From assembly GCF_001625305.1 (NCBI RefSeq), contig NW_017803268.1:1019260-1083259 (forward strand): DNA of 64,000 nt, read 5' to 3'. Made by a program: the position numbers and the translations under genes. Below, one piece after another: positions 1-12,499 of this stretch (positions are counted from its first letter, which is position 1; each line of letters begins with the position of its first letter). The DNA is from Branchiostoma belcheri. Lineage: Eukaryota; Chordata; Leptocardii; Amphioxiformes; Branchiostomatidae. The notes beneath the pieces are model-generated. The model saw only the letters and a program-made list of their open reading frames with translations, had not been told where the DNA came from and did no database searches.

Positions 1-65
1 TCCTGACAGCCATTCTCTCCTGTATCTCCTGTGCCGCCATCTGCTCCGGTTACCATGGACACGAG
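1..65 (+). CDS. Gene D, TM4 exon (partial)
   Basis: The frame starts at base 3. It encodes 21 residues from LTAILSCIS to GYHGHE, ending in GAG before the donor GTACGT. The left part of the exon is outside the window. The equivalent exon is 120 nt in genes A, B and C. Confidence 0.8.
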
Positions 66-858
66 GTACGTCACAAATAATTTGCATATTCTAAGATTTG
101 ATTGAAAGAACTAGAAATGTAACATTTCCAAAGCAAATGCAAATGTTTACCTCCGCATATGGTCTGCTCTGTTAATTCTCTTACCCAAACCCATTCAAAT
201 ATATGGTCAGACAGGAGTCTAAATCCCTCCTGCATTGCAACATGATGTAACCCAACACTAGTTACCATGGTGACAGACGTCTGGTTCAGGTCATTGACCT
301 TATTGGTTTGGAGAAGTAGAAGGAGAGGAGGAAACAGAGCAAAAACAATATGTTTCCTTCGGTTAACATAAACATTAAAGGGGTTGTTTTGCAGATGTAT
401 AATTTCCGTTGTAATGATGAGAGGTTTTTTTTCTAACGTTTTGTAGTTAAGACAAACTTGTTTTTAGTAAATTATATAAAGTTTGTTGCATTTTTAACCT
501 CGAATCTCCGTGTCCAGGCACCGGCCATTGTTGTTTATGACGGAGTTCGCGCCACAAAATTGGAAGGAGGTCAAAGGGCAGTACAGCAGCCGGTCGGTAC
601 TATTGAGGTCGAAGGTGAGTGCACCACCTATTTGCCACTTGTACACTGCACACGCACACTGGAATGCCATCTATTGCTTTGCATATAATCAACGCGACTT
701 TTTAAATGCTAACAAACTGACTTGCTAACTTTAAGGGTGCTTTGTAAAGGCTTTAGTCTGGCTTTACTGCATTCCTCTCTTTCTCTGTCTCTCTCTTACT
801 CTTTGTATTGTATCTCTCTCTTTCTTCTCGTTTAGATGTCAAGAAAGAAGAAGTATAG
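1..858 (+). CDS. Gene D: CD20/MS4A-like four-pass membrane protein, 3' part
   Basis: These are the last three exons of a gene that begins left of the window: 1-65, 518-614 and 836-858. The first encodes the end of TM4 and finishes in CSGYHGHE before GTACGT. The second encodes the conserved block APAIVVYDG...GQRAVQQP. The third adds D-VKKEEV and a TAG stop. Splice phases match those of genes A and C, which lie on the opposite strand. D and A therefore converge tail to tail with 2.8 kb between their stops. CD20-like proteins are four-pass plasma-membrane proteins with both ends in the cytosol. The family call rests on the complete paralogs A-C. AATAAA at 1383 and 1498 are possible polyadenylation signals. 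Confidence 0.75.
109..372. repeat. Dispersed repeat R, copy 1 (gene D intron)
   Basis: A roughly 265-bp unit begins AACTAGAAATGTAACAT, contains GTTACCATGGT and ends near TTTCCTTCGGTTAACAT. Near-copies occur at 26264-26545 and, truncated, at 7714-7832. Its class is unknown. Confidence 0.6.
518..614 (+). CDS. Gene D, conserved cytosolic-block exon
   Basis: It follows the acceptor CAG at 515-517 and precedes the donor GTGAGT. It encodes APAIVVYDG and GQRAVQQP, 32 residues plus one base. It is two codons shorter than its paralogs near the 3' end and has Val where the others have Asp after QQP. Confidence 0.85.
836..858 (+). CDS. Gene D, terminal exon
   Basis: A strong pyrimidine tract ends in TTTAG. 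The exon completes the split codon to Asp and adds VKKEEV and TAG. The short charged tail is unrelated to the tails of genes A, B and C. Confidence 0.75.
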
Positions 859-3637
859 ATATTATCCAAGTCGGCTTCAATAAGACCAAGTATCAAGTGA
901 TCACACGAAACTTCCCTCGACAACAGGGCTACGAACATAAGATAATAGCTTTTCCCCCCAGACCGTGTCTCTAATGCCACGGTGTATTCAGATATTCCTG
1001 AAACGTACTTTTTACCTCTGAGACCTTTAAGTTCTTTTCATTCTGTAGATTTTAAGTCAAAGGTGCCGGCTTTGGTAACCTCGGCTACTATGGTGCTACA
1101 AGTTGTGTGAGTGACTGTGTGTGACTTTTTTAATGATAAGTTTTAATGTATTATAGTTAACGTTACCAACCACAACTCGGCAAGGAATTAATTTATCATC
1201 ATTTAAAAAGCTTATCCAGGTGTATTAAAAATATCTTAGGGCGTACATGTAGATCGTTTATGGTTTGTCCATTGTAGATTTGTATCTCTCTGACGAGAGG
1301 CGACTATATGGCCTGTGCTGTGATCTGCATCAGCACCAAGAATCAGCTGTGTATATGTTGCCTAGGCATACGGAATAGTATGAATAAATAGAGAATACAT
1401 TTGCATGCTAATACTTAGGTTAGGGCATAAACTTTATGTATGCAACTTAGGTTAAAGCTCGCTGCTAGCTAAATTTTCCTGTTACAAAGGATATTTAAAT
1501 AAACTTTAATTTCCTTTTACGTTTTTGACAAGTAGTATTTTCAATGTCCGTGTCAACGTCAATGTAGCTTCAGAGAAAATGACTGTATTACTATTATTAC
1601 TATTATTACGAGTCTCGAGTGACGACAGAAAAAAACACGTAAGACTGTTTTATTTTAAAAACTTTATTGTCAACACTGTAAAAACCGCGCCCAATCGCTG
1701 TGAAACAACATTATTACCAGGATTCCTTACTTGAACTTGACTATACTGCGATAGCTAACATCAGTTCTAATAGGTCCACTGTTACAGTATATTTGCAAAC
1801 ACAGCAATGTCGACTTTGGTTTGATTGTCAAACGCTTCAACTTAAGTTTACTTCAAGACATCAAGCCAATTCATTGCAGTTTAGACTACCCGTGGCCTTA
1901 TCAAACTACTAAATTTCAATTTGTCAATGCCAAATGCTAAGCGAAAGTTGTGAAATTTTAAATTCTAATTTGTATTTCAGAGTAAATTTCATGCGATTGT
2001 CGTTTCCTGTTGAGTTAGCACAGTAGCATGTTAGTATCTCTCCTACATACCAAGCCAACTTCTTTGTACAGATTAGATAGAACACAATGCTGTAACACTC
2101 GCTATACGTTAACTTCAAGCAGAAAAATAGTCTTCTTTCGACACCAAAGGCGCTCCCGTAGCAAAAATATATCCTCAAAGATGCAACCTCTCAAAATCCA
2201 CGCTAGCTACAGTACTATGTTCTCTGTTGTGAGTTTTGTCGAATATTGTCCAAATCATGCTAGTAAATAAATGCGTTTCAATCATAAAATACAATACTGT
2301 CATGGTTTTATTAGAAACAATATACGAAGTATATTCGTCAAAAATATGAAAATCTTAGCTGTGTTATCAAAAGACTAAACTTGGGAAAGATTGAATAGTC
2401 AAAGGGTACTTAAACGTTATATGGGCTAGCATTACGATGCCAAACTATATGTTGTTGACTGTTGTTACAAATTGTCCGATAGGGGTCGTTTTTAAGTCAA
2501 TACGTGGTACCACAACATGCATCGAAATGCTTTTACAATGCCATGGCCACGTGACAAATTTGGGCAGTTAGCAATTGCGAAATATTGTTAGAAGTATATT
2601 CATTACAATACCTCCGTGTCGTTTGCAATTGGTTATGCATTCTGTTGTTAAACATAGTTTAAACAGTTTAATATGATAACTTCTCAGTGATAATCTTTTT
2701 AGTTCTTGACCCATATAACTCATATTGCAATAATAAAATAGCAAACGTATATCATTTCATGATTACTGGATACTAAAAACAGGGAAGTTTTGTTTTTGTT
2801 GACGATACCACTACCAGAAATAAGTAGAAATGCTACTTTTTACAAAAAGGAAAAGCAGGAAACAACTCTTCTTACATGCAAGAAAATATATCTGACACAT
2901 TGACAAAACCAGTTAACATAAGATTAACCTTATACACTTTACAGTTCTACTTGTTACATCTAAATCTAAAAGATAACAGTATGTCAAAAAGAAATCTTAC
3001 AATTAAAATAACTTCATACACACTACATATAATTAGCAAATGCCACCTAATAGCATCGCCATGAAATATTTAAGTCCAGAACGTTGTATATTGCCTTCAA
3101 ATCTTGTGTTAGCTTTTTAATTTAGAGGAACTTTGCTTGCTCTTACACTAAAGCTAGAGCAATTTTCCCTCAAAGCCCTTGCTGCAGTTTGTAAGCGTGC
3201 CGGTAGGGGGTTAAAAGGAGCACTAATAATACTGATAAGCTGTTTCCTATCAAACACTAACTATGACTTGTATGTACACAATAATAACAGCACCAATGAG
3301 AAATCCCATAGAAATAGCTCTCAACAACCTGTTCATGAAGAAAATAGGAATTAATTGTTTCATTAGCTTCAATTTGTGTTGAATTGAAAGTATTCAATCT
3401 AAAAAAAAGGATATCCGGATGTCTGTCATAGGTGTCCGTAGTAGGGTTTCATATTGGACGAATTCGGTTGACCAAATTTAAAAATTAACCAAAAGAGGTT
3501 ATATTAATTAAGGGAAAACGTTAGATTTGTGTCCTTCCAAATAATACTGTAGGAATGTACACATTTGGAATTTGTAGACGAATTGTATTGGCATATTCCT
3601 ATTCACTTCAACAGAATTGTTCTATCCTCTACGCATG
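859..3637. other. Convergent intergenic stretch, no gene seen
   Basis: This is AT-rich sequence between the stops of genes D (plus) and A (minus). Only short chance ORFs are present. Both 3' UTRs must lie here. TTTATT at about 2306, which is AATAAA on the minus strand, is a possible polyadenylation signal for gene A. Confidence 0.5.
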
Positions 3638-3921
3638 CTAGACGCTAGCTGGTTCCGGTTCAGCCGCTGCTTCCGGTTCCGGTTCGGCTGCTGCTTCCGG
3701 TTCCGGTTCAGCTGCCGGTTCCGATGCCGGTTCTGTTGTTGCTTCCGATTCCGGTGTGGATGGAGTTGCGGGCTCCGGTTCCGGTTCCGGTTTAGCTTCG
3801 GCTTCCGGTTCCGGCTTGGCCTCCGGTTCCGGTTCCGGCGTGGACTCGGCAGGCGGCGCAGTCTCAGTGATTGTCTCTGCAGTATCCTTGGGGACGTCAG
3901 GGGTCGCTTCTTTCGGGGTAC
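3638..3921 (-). CDS. Gene A, terminal exon with EPEPEA repeats
   Basis: It follows the acceptor CTTCCAG and completes a split Gly, then TPKEATPDVP and a tail of repeated PEPE/EAAAEPEP units ending PASV and TAG. The DNA is a CCGGTT hexamer-like repeat, so several frames are open, but only this one joins exon 6 in phase. The tail is strongly acidic and probably disordered. Confidence 0.8.
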
Positions 3922-6900
3922 CTGGAAGTAACAAGAAAAGCGCTTTGATGTTTTCATCGTGGTGTTGGACCTGATGGCACTGCACTCACCTGGACCATTT
4001 AGTCGATCACTCAACAGCTAGCTGATCAGCAAGCACCAATACGTCATGTTTTAGGGTGGTTTAGGGTGCTGCTGCCTTTGTGCTTGAAGGGTGGATAGGT
4101 CAATGAGGTTTAAAGATATCTTTGAATCTAATTGCAAATACAAAGAATGAAATTACTGTACTCATAGTTATCTTAAAATACTCATGAATATTAAAGCTGG
4201 GTCAACTTTTTCAGAACACCCTTCCCATAATGCCTGTGTCTCTAACCCACCAACATGGCGGCCGCAACTTACGTCATAGTCACGTGACTGCAAATGACCT
4301 ACGGTGCCCGTCAGTTGTCGCTTAATCTCAAACAGTCTTTAAACGGTCTCGTCAAGAACTGAATACCACACAAATGATGCCAAGCCGCGAGCTGCAAATA
4401 CTTACCAGAAATAGGCAAAGCAGGTTCTATATCAAACAAAACGGGTCTTCTCGTAGATGTGGATGGTGGTAGGGAAGGGGGAGGGGGGCTTCGTTCTTTG
4501 GGTCAAGAGGGTGGGCAGGGAAGACACAAATGAAAAATAAACAGACGACATGAAGACGCAGACTCGAACAAGGGACGATTTAGGATGTAAGTTCACTACA
4601 GACGACAGTACGAGTACATTGTTAATTTCATGAGAACCCTGACAAGGATGAGTTGTTGGTTTTAGCGCGCATGCGCCAATATTCAAAATGGCGCCGAGAC
4701 CACCATGTTTTTCTCTACTGTTGAAAGACTCACCTAAAACTTAATTCAATCATCAGTGTCAGTCTGAGACCCGGAATTAGGCACTAGGCTCTGCACCGGC
4801 ACAAAATAAACAAATGTGGATTAGTTATAAGAAAAAATATTAAAAGAAAAGAAGTATTAACGTGAAAATTATTCAAATAGAAGGGAAGTTAGGGTCAGTT
4901 TTTATTGGGAGAAGGGTGGAACGTCGTGGTAAGGATAGTTGGGGAGTTGTTGGGGAGGGCAAAAGAAAACAGAAAATGACAAAATAACATAAATTAGAGA
5001 AATTGAAAAACAAAACTTAAAATTCGACAAAATCAAAGTGGTGTTAGGTCAACACAGAAGAAAGGGAAAAAATGATACAAAAAAAACTTGGACTTTCGTT
5101 TTGTCTCCTGTGAAAATCTTGACGCTGTGTGTATTTCAGCTCCTCTCTTGTCGTATCTACTTCGTACTGTGTTTTCTTCTTTTTTTTTTCTTAAAAAAAG
5201 TGTCCCCCCTACCTGAGGCAACAATCTTGATGGACCCGTCCGGCTGCTGCACTGCCCTTTGGCCTGGCTTCAGGGCTACGGCCTTGGTCCCGTCATACAC
5301 CACGATAGCTGGGGCCTGGGGTCAGCAACAACAAAAATTGTAAAAAAAAAAAAACATCAATAATGTACCTCTACATTGAACCGCGACGGAGGCCGACATC
5401 GTCTACCAGATACCTTTGACCCAGTGTTGACGTCACACTTCAAAGAAGCTACGTGACAAGCTTCACTGGGTCAGTCTACTGAGGAAGATCAGAGTGACTG
5501 GTCGAAAGCTCTAGGTGAGAGAATTTTTTGTGTTGGACCAAAAGTTTTAACTTTAAACATGTAACTACCATACAGATGAACTTTCATGATAGCATAATAA
5601 TATACCTCTAATGTACTGGTCGTATACAAATTTAGCCACCAGAAATATGACACTGAAAATATCACAGATAAAGCTGTACAATGCGATGACAATGCAAGTT
5701 GTCATCATGCTATCATAGATACGTGACTGACTATAACGAAAAGGGCCCCAAATTCACCACTCTACCGCCCATTCGATGAATCATCACGATATCACGTATG
5801 TAAAACGTCAAAAAACAGAACTTATAATAATAAATCAATATAACAACAAGACATCCCTTCGCTCTGAAATTTGCCTTTGAAAAATATGATTCAAAAGAAA
5901 CGTGGCAAATTGGGTGTTCCCTCTCTGAAGTATATGAAACAATGGTCAGATATGCGTATCTTTTGTTTATTGTAACGAAGGCTTACCCCGTGAACATAAT
6001 AAGTAGCCATAATCTGGTGTCCATGGTAACTAAGGCTTACCTCGTGTCCATGGTAACCGGTGCAGAGTCCGAGGCAGCTGATGATGGCGGCGATCAGGGA
6101 CAGCACGAACTCGATCACGGCGAAGATGAAGATAATTCCCCACAGGGCCCAGTGGTCGTCCTGGGGGTAGAAAAAAAATTCAGATTGTTTAAAAAACAAC
6201 TATAAAGTGGATTTGTCACTTTCCTTGTTTATCTGGTTATCGAAACAACTATTTCCTTTCCCTACTGTGCTTGTCGTTGACTTAAAGTCACTTTATGGTA
6301 TCAGTCTATTTTTGTTCCTTATAAAATAGTACACAATGCCCAGGCGAAAGCATCTAGTGGGTAAATTATATACGGATCTGGAATAAAATGGAAAATAATA
6401 GATACCAAAGATAAACAATGTTTCAAAATCCATATCTAATATTTCATATTTCATACTTAGATGATGTCCAAACATTTTTAAAACTGTCCCTTTTTTCAGA
6501 ATGACTTTGACGTATCCCAGAAGGTTTTTGGCAAAAGTATACTTACATAGTACGGCCAGTAGACCTCGGGCTCCTCGGTGGGGCCTGCAGCGGCGTCAGC
6601 GTCTGCTCCGGTCCCGGCCAGCACGTTAGCGGTACCCGGCACAGAGGCGGGGGTCGGGAACTCATCGGCGGCGTCGTTACCGGCAGCGGCCGGGCGCCTC
6701 ACGGTCACGTACGGCGGCTGGAAAAGTCACAATCATTACCTTTTTTTTGCCGGCAAACTGTCTCTTAGCGCTGACTAACTTCCCTGGCACTTCTTTTTGG
6801 CCAATTTCTACTCTTTCCAGCCTCTTCCCGAAGCCTGGTAGAGGCTAGCCTTTAGTTACCCCTGTATTACATGTACTTGTTTCTGTTCCTTTCGTGTAGG

Positions 6901-9900
6901 TTATTTATCAGACGTATTTGTATTCATTTTAAGAAATATCTGCTAATTTATCTGAATCTAAGAATTGATATCAAGGATTATTCATTTTTATTATTTCCAG
7001 TTTTGCTTGTTTGTGTCCAGTCTGGATGTCAATATGCACTCTTGTTCACTTGATTTCTGAACCATATATTTTGTATCTTCTTAACCCACTGGTGTCTTAT
7101 AATTAAGCCCAAACGGGCAGGGTGCATAAAGCACAAGGCATTCATTCATTCATCATCGCAGTTGCTTCATTGTTGGCTTGTTTGTGTTCTTTCCTATGAC
7201 TAAGAGCAACTTGTTTCTGTTTGAATTCCCAACGGTCGCACACAGGTCACGTCCCCAGCGTGATCTGTCGGTACCCTGGGCTCGTGATCAGCCCCAGCCT
7301 GCCTCCCGTCCGTCAGCAGTCCGTTAATAACGTATCATCTATCCGGGATGGTTGTTTTGTATACTTAGGAGATACGAAAGGTGCCTGATCTCTTGGAGGT
7401 GTCCGTTTGAAGGCGTTTGCTGACAGGTAGTTGGGGCTAACCGAATTCCAGTGTATCGTACTCAAGGATAAGATGAAGGAATCCCTCTTTTTAGGACTGT
7501 CTGTCTCTCTTTTCCTAGTCTCTTTTTCCCTCCCTCCCTCCCACTCTTTCTTTCTCTCTCTCTCCCTGTGTGTGCGTATGCGCGAGCGCACACCCGTGTG
7601 TGTATGTGTGCGTATGTGTGTTTCATTACGAAGGATGTGCTCTTAACTCTTAAAATATGATAAAAACACATGCACAAACACACAAGTAGATAATTAAATT
7701 TAAACCATTTAAATTGTTACCATGGTAACAGACAGTCTGGTTCAGGTCATTGACATTTTTGGTTTGGAGAAGAAGAGGAAACTGAGTAAAAACAATATGT
7801 TTTCCTTCGGTAAACATAATTACATCTAAACGAAACAGCACTGACTTTCAGTTCACCAGCCTCTATCCTTTCGGGTAACAAGCGTAAACAAGTAAACAAA
7901 ATGCGGAAGGAATAGACAACAATAAACAACTCACGTTCCATTCGCCGATCTCGATGAGCGCGATGAGCCAACAGATGAGGGTAAGCAGGGCGGCCAGGAG
8001 GGCAAAGGTCAAGAATGTGGTGATCTGTGAAGATAAACAGGGACCGTTAATGACGTTACTGTGGTCAAAGGTCAGGGCAAAACTGCGGTGTTGGTGAAGA
8101 GGCGTGACACACTGGACACGTCCACATTATCTCTGGTATGTCCATCTGATAGCACCTCCTTGGAATGTCATTACATTCTTTCAATACTTCTATCTGGCAG
8201 TACTTGTTACCTTCGCCAAGAGGGTTATGTTTTTGGTAGCGTTCGAGGTGAGTTAAATTTGAGCCCCCTAGTAGCGTGTTATGGTACTGCAGCGGGAATT
8301 TTGGCTTTGATATCTCGTGAACTGGACATGCTAGGGTCACGAATTTGTGACCAAAAGATACTAGTACGTACTGCATATTTCGAAACACTCACTGCCGAGT
8401 AAAATCTTAAGCATTTAATTCCGTCTTTTTTCTTTCTTTTTGCCTTATTTCTTTCTTATCTCCGTGAAGATACTTTTCTAGATACTGTAGTACATGTAGC
8501 TGTCACATCTCATTATGAAAATGTAGATTTAACAAGCTGACAACTTAATCAGCTCCAGCCAATCGGAAGTCCCTCAGGCAGACTTATCCTTGACCCTGAC
8601 CTGACCAAACGTTTGGCTAAAACACCGCTAAGTATACAGATTTCTTTTCAACCCCAGCTTTGTGATAAACTGTTTTTGGTGGTTACAAGAATTAACATAT
8701 TCGATTGTGGTGCCTTCCACCCTTCTCTTAATCTATTTTAGTTTGTTTTTTTTTAAGAAAAATGTCAGTTTCTTATGTATTTGTTGTAAATTACCAGTAA
8801 CAATCTATTAGTAAGAACATGTAACTCTAAACCGGTACAATGTAGGATACAATGTTAGCAATATTTCTTTTAATCATTTCTTTCAAATTTTACATACAAC
8901 TACACATACAAATACATGGTGTGTTATGGCTTACCCCTTTTACACCAAGTGCTCTAAATGTTGGCGCATATTTTGTAATCTAAAACTTTCGTTTCGTACA
9001 ATGTATTTAATGATGTAATATTTAGCTGTCAACATAGCTTTGTTTAAAAGAATATCTGACGTGTGTCCATAAAGGATATTTTTTCCTCTAGATATATTTG
9101 TGATTGTGTTTTGGCATTCCACCAAGTGGTAAACTCTGTCCAAAAGGATTAAACAATTTTACAATTTACAAATGAATGTTAGCAATATGATTTTCAAGAC
9201 TGACTCACCAGGCATCCGTTCTCGGGTCTCCGTGCTGAGGCCACGGCAAATACACCAGCGATGATCACCTACAAGTGACAAACAACAGTTAATCAATGTT
9301 CTACATGTGCAAATTGAAGTGCTCCATGTTGAAGCCTTCAAAAACATTTCGGTGTGACAGTCGACTATCATTTTCACTAGAGGCGTGTTGCAAACGTCCA
9401 ACACTAGTACTTGCTTGATGGATGTGAAACTTCACACTTTTGACGGAGTACGACGTCCACGTTGTTGTTCTCATCAACGATTTTTCACTTAAAAAATATG
9501 ACGATGATTCATTTTGATATACCCGTTTACCAACTGCCATCATGGGTTTAGTCACATACGCCCATAACTCAAAAGTACTCTTTCTGTTTTCTGTAGGTTG
9601 TAACCATTACCAGCCTTTGATAGTACTAGTAATAGGTCATATAGTCTCCAGTGGACTAGCCTGGGTGCCAGCCCCATGGCACACTGTACACAAAGTATCT
9701 CAGTGAGCGTTCTCACTGATGAACTACTTTGTGTCCAGTGTGCTATGGGGCTGGCACCCAGGCTACCAGTGGACTAACAACGCGAGTTCACAACAAGTAA
9801 GGTTTAGCCAAGTAGGGAGTAAATAATTGGCCAGGGGATTTGAAGCTACCGTAGAGTTCATTACCCTTTCGCGGAGTGACTCTCCTGGCCAAATATTTCC

Positions 9901-12466
9901 CCTTTTTTTGCCAAATTCTACGATCCGTACCCCCGTAAGAAAGCCAGGCGGTAGCCACCGACGCTTGTAGGGGGTAGATCCATGTTTCGAATCGATGACG
10001 GGAACGCAAAAGTAAACGTACACAAAATTTGTAACAAAAGTATCCACTTGGGCTCCTTCAAACGAGTGTTTTTCGTGCCAACAAAAATTCCAGCCGAACT
10101 CTGCTCCAACTCCAACCCGGTAACGTCCTTGGGCGGCTAATGTGTAATGTGAACCCCAAGGTCACGCCACTTAATTGGAACCAGACTTCCAAACTACCGT
10201 AGGAATCCTCTGATTAGTTCCTTGTACTGTTGATGATGATGAGTCTCCAAAAGACTTTTTTTGCATGGTGAATAAATAGTAGAAATCGGCCTAAAAAGAA
10301 TGTAGCAGGGGACTTAGCCGGTCATAGATGCAGGAAAACTGGACCCTATAGTTTATGGCCGGCTAACTCCCCTGGTCAGATACATTCTTTTTAGGCCGAT
10401 TTCTTCCATTCATTCAGCCTGCAAAAGAGTCAGCACAAAACTTGGTCTTACATCGGTCAACAAAGACAATTTCTAGCATGATGATCCCATATCATAAAAT
10501 GCAATATCTTTTGCTTCATCAAGCAAAAATTTTGCTTCGTCATGCAAAGTATAGGCTCGCTCATTTCACTCAGAAGGCAATCATGACAAAATTATCAAAT
10601 TTATGTATTTATTAATTAATTATTACATTGCATCTTAGGGACTTGTATTAACACTGTATTTATTTCAATCTCCTATTAGTCTGGCACCAAATTATCATTT
10701 GATCTTTGACATACTTGACCTGAAAAATGGGGAAAACTGCGTTTTGTTACAGTAACTTTGGCCTAACTAAACTCAACTGTGACACAAGCCAAGTTCTAAA
10801 GACTGAGTGACAAAATATGATAAAGTCCCAGGACTCTATTAACGTCAAAGCAAGACCCGGGGTTACGCGTCTTTCCTGGTTCCTGTCGGCTGATGGGAGA
10901 AACAGACAGTCTACAAAACTGGAGTCACGAAGGGCACAGATAATTATAACTCAACTGCAGACATGCAAGCTATTAAACTTTAAAGTTTTACTTCATAATT
11001 TTACACAGCTTCACTTTTCTTTGCTTCTATCTAGGAAGAAGGAAATTAATCTAGCAAATTTGAAGATAGAAATCGTAAAACAGTGCCATGAACTAAGTAA
11101 CAACTACTTAGTTAGGACGTAGACTGTTGTAGACATCAAAAGCTCAACGTAAGTCAGTATTCAAAGTATGATGTCTACTATTTATCTATAAACTCAGTGT
11201 TGAGCTGGACGAGCCTTTTACGTCATTCCTCCAAATAAGGACCCTAACAAGATTGCTCAAGCTGGTTATGTCTTTAACTCTCGGGCTGTCTCGTTATATC
11301 TCGCGTGAGGGCAGACAGATGTGTTTGTATGTCAAGTTCAAGTCGTGTTGTGACGCGTACCGCTACTGTGGCTACATAGTTACGTGATAAGTAGTTATAC
11401 ATGGCTTGGGAACTGCCCTTATAGGTCACTTCTGTAAAGGACCACCAACAAATAAATACCATAATAGAAGAACTACAGAGTTTGTTCATTGTGCATATTA
11501 GATGCGTTAGTATAAATTATGCATTTTTAATGATAAAATTTACATAAAACTATCTGGGATGTTATTATCATTAGAAACCATGTGTAACTTGACATAAAAC
11601 CCATATAATTCTATTGTTGAAACGAAAATTACTAAATTTAGCAAAAAAATGCCTGTCAGAAACCCGTTGCCATGGCAACACAAAAAATTATTATCTTATT
11701 CCAATGATACAGAATAGTTGCCAACAATATGTTAGGAAAAGTCACCAAGTTTGGCCGTTCTAGCACTATCCGTTCAGACGCTACGTGACATCAAAGTTGG
11801 CGCGGGCACTTTTAGCCCCCCCCCCCCGGTCTAGATAGGGTTTAAAACAGCGCTTCCTTTTGTTTTTCTCCCCTTCGACACATACACATATGCATTCGTT
11901 AGATTTTATCCATGATAAATTCATGTCAATGCCATAAGATTTTGTAGCCTGGGTGTTATCCGATTTTTTTTTTTTGCTAAATAAATAGTGCATGTCAAAT
12001 GCAATTGAAAAATCTACAAAGCTACAACTTTCTAACAAGTCATCTTTTAGCGTTCTCACAAAGATGTCATGTCAATGTTGTTTTGACTGCTGTTGAATCC
12101 ATTAACTATCTCACTAATGAAGTTTTTTTTTCAGACAGGGTCTTTCTAAATCGGTTGTTTCAGACGACCAATCAGTCAGGGGAGATTGTCAGCTGACATT
12201 CTTTTCTTTCACACCAAAATGTCGTCTGAAAAAATATGGTTGACCTTTTATGACCTTGCCTTCCTAGACTGACAAATATAGTTTACGGGAATCGATTTCC
12301 GACACCACTTCCGTTTAAGACTGCCAAAACGATTTTATGTTAATTTTTTATTTGACCTTTACTTTGACCTCATCAATTTTAGTGATATATCTTCATTCTT
12401 CCCCACTAATACTTAGGCCATGTTCATTACCTTCGCCAAGAAGGTTATGTTTTCGTTGGCGTTCGT

Positions 12467-12499
<33 letters not shown>

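Noticed and set aside
3617-4014. Other open frames on both strands (Arg/Phe- or Gly/Ser-rich)
   Set aside because: The CCGGTT repeat opens several frames. Only the minus-strand PE frame joins gene A exon 6 in phase at a good acceptor.
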